This document shows, piece by piece, positions 29,535-39,311 of a stretch of 64,000 nt of DNA. The notes beneath the pieces were generated by a model, which saw nothing but the letters and a program-made list of their open reading frames with translations, was not told where the DNA came from and made no database searches. Made by a program: the position numbers and the translations under genes. The first letter of the stretch is position 1. The number at the start of each line of letters is the position of its first letter. The stretch spans positions 37,501 through 101,500 of the forward strand of contig CAJNDS010002079.1 of NCBI GenBank assembly GCA_905221605.1. The letters are read 5' to 3'. The DNA is from Symbiodinium natans (Eukaryota > Sar > Dinophyceae > Suessiales > Symbiodiniaceae).

Positions 29535-29845
29535 GGGTTTAGGGTTTAGGGTTTAGGGTTTAATTTTTGGGGTTTAGGGTTTGGGGTTTAAGGTAAAAGA
29601 AGCCTTAACAGGTCCCCGATCTGCACCTCTACGATTGGGACCCAGAAAAGCGGGCCAGCGTCTTCAGCGACTCGATCTCGATGCGGTGTTTCAGGTTGGA
29701 CCTGGGTAGGTACCAGATGAAACACTACACGTGGTGGTTTTCCTGGTCCTGAAACTTAGGACACCCCTAAACCCTAAACCCTAAACCCTAAACCCTAAAC
29801 CCTAAACCCTAAACCCTAAACCCTAAACCCTAAACCCTAAACCTG
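29535..29845. repeat. TTTAGGG (29535-29595) and CCCTAAA (29767-29843) arrays
   Basis: The two arrays bracket exon 29612-29752 in opposite orientation. Confidence 0.9.
29612..29752 (+). CDS. Candidate plus exon, 47 codons (VPDLHLYDWDPEKRASVFSD)
   Basis: CTTAACAG|GTCCCC begins a clean frame VPDLHLYDWDPEKRASVFSD, then SISMRCFRLDLGRYQMKHYT and WWFSWS-TGA. A possible donor GG|GTAGGTACC lies inside at about 29705. The exon is strongly protein-like; family unknown. Confidence 0.5.
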   Translation, partial: VPDLHLYDWDPEKRASVFSDSISMRCFRLDLGRYQMKHYTWWFSWS

Positions 29846-29959
29846 TGCATACTTAAGGGAACAGTCTCCAGAGCTAGGGTTCTGAAGCTAACGCACGACG
29901 TAGATCCTGACCCTATCTCGGGGTCGAGGGCAAGAACCTTGGTCGCTCATCAACTACTG

Positions 29960-30000
29960 GCTGTTTAAAGGGCCCCAATTCCCTCATTCCTAGGAAGCAG
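29960..30000. mobile_element. Family A fragment
   Basis: TTTAAAGGGCCCCAATTCCC followed by TCATTCCTA matches the right half of family A. The left half is absent. Confidence 0.35.
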
Positions 30001-30144
30001 GGGGACTAAGGAATCAGCAGCTAGCTGTAAGGAGCCAAGCAGAGCTATCGACAACTGGTGCGGTACTGGGCAGGAGAGGCGACATCAACCTAAACTCTGA
30101 ACCCTAAATCCTAACCCTAAACCCTAAACCCTAAAACCCTAAAC

Positions 30145-30195
30145 CCTTACAGGGACCCCCCAAAAGGGTACCCCCCCTATTTTCGGAAGCCATTT
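30145..30195. mobile_element. Dispersed repeat family D (copy)
   Basis: TTACAGGGACCCCCCAAAAG followed by CCCTATTTTCGGAAGCC. Matches 31408-31457. Confidence 0.4.
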
Positions 30196-30284
30196 GTCCG
30201 AGCAGCTGTCCTTGACTGCCCATCCGTTCTAGGTTTAAGGTTTTCGGATTGGCTCGTCGAGGTTCCCCGGCACCCGTGCACCTC

Positions 30285-30860
30285 GATTGAAACCACCCTC
30301 TAAACCATCCAAACCCTCTAAACCCTCTAGACCCTCTAAACCCTCCAAACCCTCTAAACCTTCTAAACCCTCTAAGCCCTCTAAACACTGAAAACCCTCC
30401 AAACCCCTCTAAACCCTCCATAAATCCCCTAAAACCACCGGGGAAGTCCCTCAATTTAAACTCAGCAAAGAAGCGGGCGAAGGCCCTCAACCCTGAACCC
30501 TGAACCCTCAACCCTCAACCCTCAACCCTAAAGGCCCTAAACCCTAAACCCTCAAGTTGAACTCAGCAAAGAAGCGCGCGAAGGGACTTGATCTCGGTGT
30601 CTTGCATCTCGGCAACCGCCTCAAGCTGAGCCACCTGAGGGGTTTGGGGTTTCGGGTTTGGGCTTTGGGTTTTTTAGGGTTTGGGGTTTGGGGTTTAGGG
30701 TTTAGGGCCTTTAGGGCCTTTAGGGCCTTTAGGGCCTTTAGGGCCTTTAGGGCCTTTAGGGCCTTTAGGGCCTTTAGGGTTTATTAGGGTTTGGGGTTTA
30801 GGGTTCAGGAATTATGTACGGTTGAGGATGTAGGGTTTAGGTTTAGGGTTCAGGGTTTCT
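30285..30860. repeat. CTCTAAACC nonamers and AGGGCCTTT nonamer array
   Basis: 30290-30425 is a CCCTCTAAA 9-bp array and 30704-30779 is eight units of AGGGCCTTT. 30432-30480 and 30548-30590 share an imperfect duplication (AACTCAGCAAAGAAGCG). Translations such as FRAFRAFRA or RGFRGFRG are repeat artefacts. Confidence 0.8.
30575..30642 (-). CDS. Candidate exon island (QVAQLEAVAEMQDTEIKSLR)
   Basis: The minus frame QVAQLEAVAEMQDTEIKSLR has coiled-coil character and ends in an in-frame TGA soon after. The alternative frame RFFAEF is shared with the duplicated 30432-30480 segment, so the end is uncertain. Confidence 0.4.
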
Positions 30861-30950
30861 GGTATCTAAGCCTGAAGCCCTTTGTCCGGTAGGGATGGAA
30901 GGTTGAAGTTGCAAGTCTTTCTGCGCATTCTGGTGCCATGTTCATGAGGG

Positions 30951-31115
30951 CTGTTTGTGAGACTGCCGGGATTGCAGCAGGGATGCGACCATTAACTTCC
31001 CAAGAAGCTGACTGACCGCGCTCTTGTTCGTTGTACATGAGTTCTGACCCACGGTCGCTCCCGTATACCCCTCAATCCCCAAAGCTTTCTTTAGGGTCTT
31101 CTTGCTGAGGCCCCC
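30951..31115 (-). CDS. Candidate terminal exon (SKKTLKKALGIEGYTGATVG)
   Basis: The minus frame SKKTLKKALGIEGYTGATVG continues QNSCTTNKSAVSQLLGKLMV to a TGA near 30951. An overlapping frame (EVNGRIPAAIPAVSQTALMN) is also open, so the splice pattern is unsettled. The family B element separates it from exon 31253-31370. Confidence 0.4.
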
Positions 31116-31124
31116 CCCTCCTTA

Positions 31125-31248
31125 CTTGGAGGTTCATGATACTCACTAAACTGACTTATAGCCCACTTATAAGCCCCTTCCTAATATGGTTTTCAGTACA
31201 GCTATAGGTACAGTTTTAATTGCTGAATAAGTACCATGAACCTGCAAG
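31125..31248. mobile_element. TIR element family B (copy 5), 124 bp, fills an intron
   Basis: CTTGGAGGTTCATGATACTC and GAATAAGTACCATGAACCTG (then CAAG) are inverted ends. On the minus strand the upstream exon ends GTGAAGGCA|GTACTTGCAGG at the element edge. The next protein-like frame starts within 10 bp of the other edge. Confidence 0.65.
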
Positions 31249-31252
31249 TACT

Positions 31253-31370
31253 GCCTTCACCAGCAGGAAGTTCAAGTTCTGGGCGATCGCGCCAAAACCG
31301 TCAGCGTGTCCGCCACTTTGCGCCGCGTCGGGGTTCTGAGGGAATCCGCCAGCTCCACCTGAGTTGGGCA
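31253..31370 (-). CDS. Candidate exon (NPDAAQSGGHADGFGAIAQN)
   Basis: The minus frame SGGAGGFPQ then NPDAAQSGGHADGFGAIAQN then LNFLLVKA runs to the family B element. Unrecognised. Confidence 0.5.
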
Positions 31371-31457
31371 TTTCCCAAAATAGGGGTACACCCTTGATCA
31401 AGAATCCCCTTGTTACAGGGACCCCCCAAAAAGGGCACCCCCCATTTTCGGAAGCCC
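31371..31457. mobile_element. Family D element with inverted ends
   Basis: TTCCCAAAATAGGGGTACAC on the left and GGGCACCCCCCATTTTCGGA on the right are inverted with mismatches, about 83 bp apart end to end. Related to 25393-25440 and 30145-30195. Confidence 0.45.
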
Positions 31458-31769
31458 CGAATTTCTCCCCACGCAGGTGCGCGTGTCTATGCGGAAACAT
31501 CGTGGCAGCCAAAGGGCAGATGAGACTACGCGATGAACCCTACCGCCTGGCCTAGTCAAAAAGAAGCCGTACCTTCCCTACGTACCCTAAACCTTGAACC
31601 CGAAACCCGAAACCCGAACCCCCCCCCCCGAAACCCTATAAGGCGTAAACCCTAGTGTCACTTGCAACTCCCATAATCCCAGAAGCCTCCTACTTGAAGG
31701 GGCCAGGGGGACTCGGGCGACTGCACTTGCGAAGCTTACCCATTCCCTTCAAGGCGGTTCTCCACCTTC

Positions 31770-32058
31770 TAGGGATTTTAGGTTTAGGGTTTAGGGTTTA
31801 TCGTTTAGGGTTTAACGTTTAGGGTCTAGGGTTTAACGTTTAGGGTTTAGGGCTTAGTGTTGAGGATTTAGGGTTTAGGGTTTAGGTTTTAGGGTTTAGG
31901 GTTTAGGGCCTAGGGCTTAGGGTTCAGGGTTCAGGGTTTAGGGTTTAGGGTTTAGGGTTTAGGGTTTTGGGTTTAGGGTTTAGGGTTTAGGGTTTAGGGT
32001 TTAGGGGTTAGGGGTTTAGGGTTTAGGGTTTAGGGGTTTAGGGTTTAGGGTTTAGGGC
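31770..32058 (+). repeat. TTTAGGG array, about 40 units, degenerate at its start
   Basis: The first 90 bp contain TTTAACG and TTTATCG variants. The rest is clean TTTAGGG with a few TTTAGGGG units. Confidence 0.9.
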
Positions 32059-32059
32059 C

Positions 32060-32660
32060 GATGCTCCAACGCTTGCAGCCCTTAGCATATGGACACACAC
32101 TCTGTGAAGCCCAACGACTGGGGATTTCCTCCCCCTTGACTGTGCCGTCCACATCGCCGGGGTCTGCCTCGCCACGAAGCTGTAAGGTACTGCCATCGTC
32201 CACCTTGCTCAGCTTGCTCGGGATATCCGTCCTTGGCTCTGTACTTTCACGGGCTGAGTGTCTTCTACGCAGTTGAACTGAAAACTAATTACGAGTCCCG
32301 AAACCAGTAACACATACTGGTAAATTGCGACTAATCAATGCCACGAAATAGAGTTTACTCTTCCCGAACAGAGCAAGAATCAGGGCACAGAATAGAGCTT
32401 TACCCTGAACGTCAATAAGAAAACCAGATAAGAGCACTCAAGACCCACTAAACCCTAACCCTAAATTACAAAACCCTAAACTCAGGTTCCTCCAACAATA
32501 AGAACCCCTCCCCCTACTAAGAAATACTCTCATCCATTGTATGTTGTTATTTATAATATACCGCGATAGGAATGATTGAAATTCGGGCGCAGCAGTATTC
32601 CAGGGAGGGAAATATTCAAATTCCAAAATAAGATTGTTTGTGGGGCCGGGAAGGGGAAGG
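32060..32660. other. Unique DNA, no gene called
   Basis: Short plus and minus frames only. 32280-32430 is AT-richer. No RNA gene is recognised. Confidence 0.5.
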
Positions 32661-32669
32661 GGGGGCGGT

Positions 32670-33250
32670 GAAATACCCTAAACCCTAAACCCCAAACCCT
32701 AAACCCCACACTTACGGGTCTCCAAAGCCCTAAACCCCAAAAGACTCTTCATTCGCATGGTAATCATGTAGTCTCTTGCTGATTCCCGAACCCGATAACC
32801 CTAAACTCTATGACCCTACAACCCAATAACTCAGCCCAATAGCCCTGTGTAACCGTATGACCCCAAAAGCCTACACAATAAACCCTATAACCCTCACTAG
32901 CCCTATAGCCCCATAACCCCATAAGCCCGTAAACGTTTTGCCCTACAAACCACACAAAAACTAACCCTAAACCCTAAACCCTAAAACCTAAACTCTCAAC
33001 CCTAAACCCTAAACCCTATAAGCCTAAACTCTCAACCATGGTCTCCAAGGGAATCTTGGCGAGTCGAAGAGCAGCAGCATGCCACAGGGACTTCTTGAAC
33101 TGTAGGGTTTAGGGTTTAGGGTTTAGGGTTTAGGGTTTAGGGTTTAGGGTTTGGGGTTTAGGCTTTAGGGTGTAGGGTTTAGGGCTTAGGGCTTAGGGTT
33201 TTAAGGCTTAGGGTTTAGGGTTTAAAGTTTAGGGTTTAGGGTTCGGGCTT
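32670..33250. repeat. CCCTAAA, CCCTATAA and TTTAGGG arrays
   Basis: 32675-32707; a degenerate CCCTATAA stretch at 32790-33025; then TTTAGGG at 33102-33242. Confidence 0.8.
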
Positions 33251-33254
33251 AAAT

Positions 33255-34560
33255 CGTCCACTCTAGGCCCGAGAGACATCCAGCAAACTGGAAGTACCCT
33301 AAACCCTAAACCTAAACTGCCCTCTGTCCTCTCCTTCAACAGCCTAGGATTCTCAATTCTTGTTTCGAATTTGCACTCTGCGTTTCTTCATTCAGGGAAT
33401 TTTGGGGACCCTAGAGCTGATATGTCGTACAGTCGGGGCATGCACGGCATTTTGTCATCCGGAACCCTGAAGTAACGGCACAATTCAGCCTGAGAGGCAA
33501 CTTGAAGGACCAGGAGGTCCACCAAGCACCCGAAATCACAAGCAGAAGGCGGCAGCGCGTGAAGGAAAACATCGCGGGAGAAAGGTGCCTGAGATGGGAC
33601 TGGGGTGCGGCTGACATAGTAACGTAATACGCGGTACACGAAGAGTACAATGTGATTTTGTGGGGGTTCTCATTTCCTATGAAGCATTGCCGAGTTGCCT
33701 TTGCCGGGTTCTTATGTTCCTTGTCTCCCTTTGTATCCCTTTCTCTCGCTTCTGTTTGGGGTCTTCGGCGGTGTAGTGATTATGGGCTGGATGATGTGGG
33801 TTTAGACATTAAGTTCGCAGTCTGTGGTCTTGAGAACCTATGAGATCATGACTAGGTGAACATGGAGGTCCTCGTACATTCTTGCCAGACATAAACCTAA
33901 ACCCGAAACACATCATCCTCATCATCGTCCCTCTCACCTCGACTCCCCCATCTTCCATCTTCCGCATGCAGAGGCAAGACGGCCCCACAAGCAAACCCCT
34001 CAACCCGGAATCAACACTGATTTTAAAGCTTAAAGCCACAATGCTACCAGATCTTGCCCTGGCACAAGCGAAAGCTCGCAATCCCAGCGATCTACAATTG
34101 CTACATTAAGCATGAAGTTTTGGAGAAAGACGGCTGCGCGGATGAGCTGGTCACAATCCTGAACTCAAACAGGCTGCCTGCGCGCTGGTTGTCTCTACAG
34201 GGGTTGCCTAAGAGTTACGGCGCGAAATGACATGGAACAGATATTGCATGGGCAACAGAAGTGGAAACCATGATGCAGTGACTAAAGTTAATCCGAGGGT
34301 TGCTGAGGTGCCCCCTGATCACTGCACTCAGGTAAACCCTAAGCCCCCCTGAGCACCTCAACCACAACCCCTAAGCCTCGAAACCCACAACCATGCCTGA
34401 ACCGTGAAAACCCCATGAGGCCGGGAAGCTAGTCGAAGTCATCTCCCACTACAAGTGCATCATACTGTCTTGGGTCTTTTTCAACATGGGGGGGAGGGCC
34501 CCAAGGGTCGATTTAATGGGAATTAAGGGTTATGGGTAGCTTTGGGGGTCCATCCTGAAT
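33255..34560. other. Unique DNA, weak exon candidates only
   Basis: Minus frame 33388-33639 (ACDFGCLVDLLVLQVASQAE) and minus frame 33809-34081 may contain exons, but overlapping frames are equally open and I call none. Confidence 0.35.
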
Positions 34561-34569
34561 CCTCATGGT

Positions 34570-34965
34570 GCTATGTCCCTAAACCCTAAACCCCAAACCC
34601 TAAACCCTAAATAACCCTAAACCCCAAACCCTAAACCCTAAACCCTAAATAACCCTAAATCGCAGCAGCCCAACCACCCGAAAACCCTAAGTTCCTGAAT
34701 GCGAGTCCCGGGCCTAAGGTTGGAAGCTCGGTGGCCTGAGTTGGGTATGAGATGGATGCCATGGTTTAGGGTTTAGGGTTTAGGGTTTAGGGTTTAGGGT
34801 TTAGGGTTTAGGGTTTAGGGTTTAGGGTTTAGGGTTTAGGGTTTAGGGTTTAGGGTTTCGGTTTTAGGGTTTAGGGTTTAGGGTTTAGGGTTTAGGGTTT
34901 AGGGTTTAGGGTTTAGGGTTTAGGGTTTAGGGTTTAGGGTTTAGGGTTTAGGGTTTAGGGTTTAG
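34570..34965. repeat. CCCTAAA then long TTTAGGG array (about 29 units)
   Basis: 34577-34650 is CCCTAAA with AATAACCC joints; 34763-34965 is nearly perfect TTTAGGG. Confidence 0.95.
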
Positions 34966-35174
34966 GGCTGCATCCACCTGGCCTACGGATAAGTGGCATG
35001 CTGGCCTTTCAGTTCGAAGATCCAGGAGCCCCAAAAACGCGAGCCGGCTCCGTTTTCGGGTGCTGCGCGAGGGGCGCTTCACATAACGCAAGCAGAAGCG
35101 GCGCAACGCGAGGTCCTGGCGGACGCTTCCGTGCGAGTCTTCTGGTGGGAGGCTCGGGCATGAGGATGGTTTGG

Positions 35175-35304
35175 GGTTTAGGGTTTAGGGTTTAGGGTTT
35201 AGGGTTTAGGGTTCAGGGTTCAGGGTTCAGGGTTCAGGGTTCAGGGTTCAGGGTTCAGGGTTCAGGGTTCAGGGTTCAGGGTTCAGGGTTCAGGGTTCAG
35301 GGTT
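35175..35304 (+). repeat. TTTAGGG array switching to 14 units of TTCAGGG
   Basis: Five TTTAGGG units are followed by about 14 consecutive TTCAGGG units, an abrupt homogenised variant switch. Confidence 0.95.
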
Positions 35305-35309
35305 CGGAA

Positions 35310-37005
35310 GCCAGGACTGCAAGGGGCTCACACAAGCGAAGTCTACCGCACTCGTGGCATCAGGACAAGAGTTTAACAGGCCGACGCAAAATGGATTATC
35401 CAGCTTTCGGAATTCGTTTCCATCCGATCTGCAAGCATTGCTTACGAGTCCTGCCGCCATGAATGCGGCAACATTCGCCGGGTCAGGGTCCTCGATTCGG
35501 GGCGGCGTCGACATGGCAATCATCGGCCGAGCCCAATGAAGACATCCGTCCCCAGCTGAAGGCCACCCTACTTGCTGATTTGTTGGCTCCGTTTCTAACG
35601 AGGTGTTGCCAAAGCACCCGCCCTGCCTGTAGCTTTGCATAACGTGGCAAAACATGGCAAAACACATTCCGATCATGCCCTCGCCACGCTTTTTGTCTGT
35701 AGCGCTTCTGAAGTTTGGAGAGATGGGGAAGGAAACCTTGTCCTTAAAGGCACCAGGGTAAAACCCTTCCCGAAGAGAAATCCGAGTGCCCTTCGGCACC
35801 GAATCTGTGTCACTGGCCCAGCTACATTATCCTGCATTCAGCGCAGGGCTGCACCGGGAATTTCGTCGCCGGAGTCGTCAACTTAAGGCCACGGCAACTT
35901 GAAAAACTGAGCAACTCTTTACAAGTCCTTGAACCTGTCAAGCTTCGGGCGCTAGATAGATTGAACGTGTTCCATGGCTTCCGTGGCTTCCGGACTCTGG
36001 TACTCGCATGGATCTCCGGGAGGTGCAGGAACCAGTGGCCTGCCCAGATTCAGAGGGAAATGACCTGGTACTTGGGGAGGAAACGAGGAATCCATGCAGC
36101 AAAGCCCCAAAATCCTTCAATCCTCAGCATACTTTCCCCGAGAAGAGTCTCCTGTGGGCCTCTTGACAAGGGACGGTACGACGTTCACTGCCACGACAAG
36201 CTCCTGGGATCAATGAAAAGGGGGCCTCAAGAGTTCTGGGTTTGAGCATTAGGGTTTCCAGCCTGACTAGGGTGGAGAGCTGCACCACAACGATCACCAA
36301 AGGCGGTCGCTGAATTTAAGTGGACAGAGCAACCCTCATGCACCTTTGCCGCCCGCCCCCGCCCCCCCCACCCCCCCACCCCACCCCCGCAGAAATCTGG
36401 ACCCTCAGCATTTTACTTTTGCCGGGGTCAAGCTTGAACACCTGATAGCCGTGCACTTCTGGGCTTCCCCAAAACCAAATTCCCAAAAGACGCGCAGAAC
36501 TTCCGAGCCCCCAAAAGAAACAAATTCTGAAAGCTTGCTCCCACCTTCGTCGCGGCCTCCTCACGAGGGGCTTCGTGAGCATCTGGGCCCTCGGCATCAT
36601 GCATCTCACCGCCGTGACACTTGCAGAAGGACTCGTCCTCCTCCGATAAATCCATGATTGCTGGTACTTTGTAACTGCCCGCCTGCATAAAAATCATAAA
36701 AGCTCAACCCCAACACCCCGCCTTCTCTGCAACCTCGGCATTCTGGCCCGCATTGCTGCGCTCCTGGAGGCGAAGTTCGGCGCATGGAGGCTCAATTAGA
36801 CCCCACTGCAATCCTGAGCAAAACGGCCTGGAATGTTCATGTCTTCGGTTTTGCTGATCAACTCAGGAGGTGTCCTGGCAGAACTCAGGAGGTGTGATTT
36901 CTTCGAGGTCCAGGTCACATAGCTGCACGGCATAGCCTGCAACCGCGGCAGGCCACCAAAGCTAGCGATTCCCGATGCCAACCTCTGGAACACTTTCGTG
37001 GTGAC
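35310..37005. other. Unique DNA, possible exon in 35310-35500 minus
   Basis: A 169-codon minus frame at 35290-35799 contains ANVAAFMAAGLVSNACRSDG and then CVGLLNSCPDATSAV, which could be an exon; the upstream part is poorer. 36000-37000 has only overlapping short frames. A C-rich run lies at 36352-36388. Confidence 0.3.
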
Positions 37006-37009
37006 TTCT

Positions 37010-37330
37010 CTATAAGGCTAAGCCGCACATCATAAGGGCGGTCTCAAAAAAAAATCGATCATAACATATAGTTGCATCATAATCCCGGAAGCATTGCAGG
37101 GACAGAAAAGAAGAAAAAACAAAAAAAAAAAACATCAAGTCCAACCATTGCCAGGTTATTGCTTGCATGTCGGAGCCTGAGAACAGGATCGTGCCGAGAA
37201 GGAGGCTGCCAAACTGCACGAGTAGCTGGATTGCCGTCTGGGCTGCAAAGAACATAGAATACGCAGTAACGCAGGCACAGAAGAAGGACTCCGAGCGTTT
37301 TTCTTCCTTAGCTGTGACGACACCATCCAA
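37010..37330 (-). CDS. Membrane-span exon(s), likely 3' part of the ankyrin gene
   Basis: The minus frame has two to three hydrophobic segments (MFFAAQTAIQLLVQFGSLLL, WLDLMFFFFVFSSFLSL). It lies downstream of exon 37948-38781 on the same strand, across a (CATA)n tract at 37546-37634 that would be intronic. Splice sites not fixed. Confidence 0.4.
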   Translation of the reverse strand: MDGVVTAKEEKRSESFFCACVTAYSMFFAAQTAIQLLVQFGSLLLGTILFSGSDMQAITWQWLDLMFFFFVFSSFLSLQCFRDYDATICYDRFFFETALMMCGLAL

Positions 37331-37545
37331 CGGCAGTGGTGCATGAAACGCAAGCGGTATAAGCGGTTGCCAGACCCCCGCCCCCCCGCACCGAACCCCA
37401 CCCTACCAATAGCCAAGACAGACGGGGCCTGCGCAAGCTAACCGCAGGAACCCCAAGACCTGGAATCTTCAGTCTTCGATTGGGCGTCTTGAGCTCAAGA
37501 CACCTCAAGATGTTCCTAGATGTGGATCTTTGGGGGAGGGTGTGC

Positions 37546-37634
37546 ATACATACATACATACATACATACATACATACATACATACATACATACATACATA
37601 CATACATACATACATACATACATACATACATACA
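37546..37634 (+). repeat. CATA tetranucleotide microsatellite, about 22 units
   Basis: (CATA)n without interruption. Frames through it (YIHT or YVCM runs) are artefacts. Confidence 0.95.
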
Positions 37635-37947
37635 TGTTGCCACGACACTTCTGTTTTGGAGTGCACGCTCCAAGACCCGCACCGAGCCACTTCGAGAAAG
37701 TCCAGGAGGTCCTTCCGCAGGAGGCCCCGGTCCACGCTTCTTTGGACTGCCTGCAATTGTTGCAGGCTGCAGTTAACCGGTTTAATTTGTTGCGAGGTAT
37801 AGAAATTCCGGCTTGTTTTGCAAGATGGCGTGGTGATCTCGTTTGCCAGTGTTGAACGCTGTGGCCTTGTGGGTATATGCCTGTCTTCAATGCACTCTAG
37901 GCCCAAGAGTAGTGTAGGAATAGTTGCACATCGGTTTCACTTCGTTT

Positions 37948-38781
37948 TCAAATGCTGGGTGCCGAGAGTTGAAACTCAAGCTTGAGGCACCAGGTCGCTG
38001 CAACACGTTCACGGGAAATGCTATGAAGGTGCAGCAACTGCCATGCACGAATACAACGCACGGACGCGAAGGCCAGGGCCTTGGACAGATGCCATGGGCT
38101 GAGGATGGACAGCTGCTTCAGGGTGCTCCGGACCACCAGAAAGGTCATGACCGCTGCGAACCAATAATGTTGTCCAGAAAGGAAGGTGAAGACGGTGTTG
38201 ATGTCAAGGCCGACATCCAGCATCATAAGGGCCACATGCGTCCACAGCCCGCCGCCCTGCCAGGGCCAGTCGACTTTCTTAATGGCCGCGATTTTCCTGG
38301 GCGCGTCATGCACGTATTGCAAGTCTTCGCGACAGCAGGTTTGGAGCACGTCTCGCACCACCTGCTGCTTGATGCTTGTCTGCTCGTGCTGCGGAGGCGT
38401 GCGCCAGCACGGCCACAGGCAGCAGTCAGGAAGGATACAGCACAGCAGCCATACCAGGTAGAAGCAAAGTGAGCCCAGGAAGAAGAGCAAACAAACTCCA
38501 AAGATTCCCATTGCTGTGACGTCTTCAGGGACCCACCGGAAAAGCCAGTGATCAGACAGCCGACTTTCTCCCCACTGACTGCCTTTCGCCCCGCCCCATT
38601 CTTCGAATAGGGGATTCAGAAGAGGACTCTGCCGTGTATTTGAGCTGAAAAGGATGACGATGACGATCCCGAGTAAGATCCCGAGTAAGACCACAGCACG
38701 AATGAAGGCAGCCACCTTGAAGGGTCTTCCTAAAACAACCGGCAGCCCGCCTGGCATGCTTCTTGCAACACAATGTGTCAA
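37948..38781 (-). CDS. Polytopic membrane exon block, XK-related-like
   Basis: The minus frame has at least five hydrophobic segments: AAFIRAVVLLGILLGIVIVI, FGVCLLFFLGSLCFYLVWLL and a segment around VALMMLDVGLDINTVFTFLS. The last, followed by GQHYWFAAVMTFLVV, has the D-x-x-x-D...G-x-Y-W-F pattern that I associate with XK-related (XKR) membrane proteins. This is an inference from a short motif. The first residues of the open frame are probably intronic, with exon sequence starting near FKVAAFIRA. It lies downstream of the ankyrin exon on the same strand and likely forms one ankyrin-plus-membrane protein with it. Confidence 0.45.
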   Translation of the reverse strand: MTHCVARSMPGGLPVVLGRPFKVAAFIRAVVLLGILLGIVIVILFSSNTRQSPLLNPLFEEWGGAKGSQWGESRLSDHWLFRWVPEDVTAMGIFGVCLLFFLGSLCFYLVWLLCCILPDCCLWPCWRTPPQHEQTSIKQQVVRDVLQTCCREDLQYVHDAPRKIAAIKKVDWPWQGGGLWTHVALMMLDVGLDINTVFTFLSGQHYWFAAVMTFLVVRSTLKQLSILSPWHLSKALAFASVRCIRAWQLLHLHSISRERVAATWCLKLEFQLSAPSI

Positions 38782-38882
38782 ATACAGTCTTGATCAAATC
38801 TTCAGCTCATTCAGGACATCGACAATTCTGGGCGCACAGCTGGCCGGCTTCCCAGCCAGCACCTGCCCAAACAAGAGAAAAC

Positions 38883-39311
38883 TTAAGCAAAGCTGGCCTG
38901 TGCGGAGGTGCCCTTTGTCATGATGGCCAGCGCCGGGGTTCGAATGAGCTTCCGAACTCCATGGATCCCGACTGCTGGCAAAACGTAGGAGAGCACCGAC
39001 AGAGGCATCCACCATGCCCAGTTCATGAACAAAAGCGCCATCCCGAGAAAACAAACTGCGGCCAGTATCTCAAGCCAGCGAAAGAGCCTCAGCAGCCACA
39101 AGCACTGAGCGAAGGCTTTGCCCACGGCCAGCTTGGCGCCGTCCAAGAACTCGAGATTCTCCGGCGACGCTCCCACCTGCCCCTTACATCGCTCGAGGCC
39201 TACGACCAGCAAGGCCGCACTTGTTGCGCCGATTAGAGCCGCCCATGTGCGCCCGTCTGCCAAGGTCTCCACAATCAGGTCCCCGACCCTGGCGCGGGAT
39301 CTCAAATAGTC
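38883..39311 (-). CDS. Ankyrin gene, second exon with membrane segments
   Basis: After the acceptor CACCTCTTCAG|GAC (39312) the frame reads DYLRSRARVGDLIVETLADG and continues with hydrophobic segments TWAALIGATSAALLVVGL and LEILAAVCFLGMALLFMNWA. The frame closes at TAA (38883); a donor before it would be needed to join the next exon (GQVLAGKPASCAPRIVDVLN, acceptor TTTGGGCAG|G near 38865). Confidence 0.5.
   Translation of the reverse strand, partial: DYLRSRARVGDLIVETLADGRTWAALIGATSAALLVVGLERCKGQVGASPENLEFLDGAKLAVGKAFAQCLWLLRLFRWLEILAAVCFLGMALLFMNWAWWMPLSVLSYVLPAVGIHGVRKLIRTPALAIMTKGTSAQASFA

Noticed and set aside
30131-30790. Repetitive frames RGFRGFRG and FRAFRAFRA
   Set aside because: Produced by CCCTCTAAA and AGGGCCTTT nonamer arrays.
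35290-35799. 169-codon minus ORF as a complete gene
   Set aside because: No start context, composition changes along the frame and overlapping frames are open; at most one exon lies inside.
37480-37906. Frames of 90-133 codons through the CATA microsatellite
   Set aside because: The 4-bp repeat lacks stops in several frames; YIHT/YVCM runs are artefacts.
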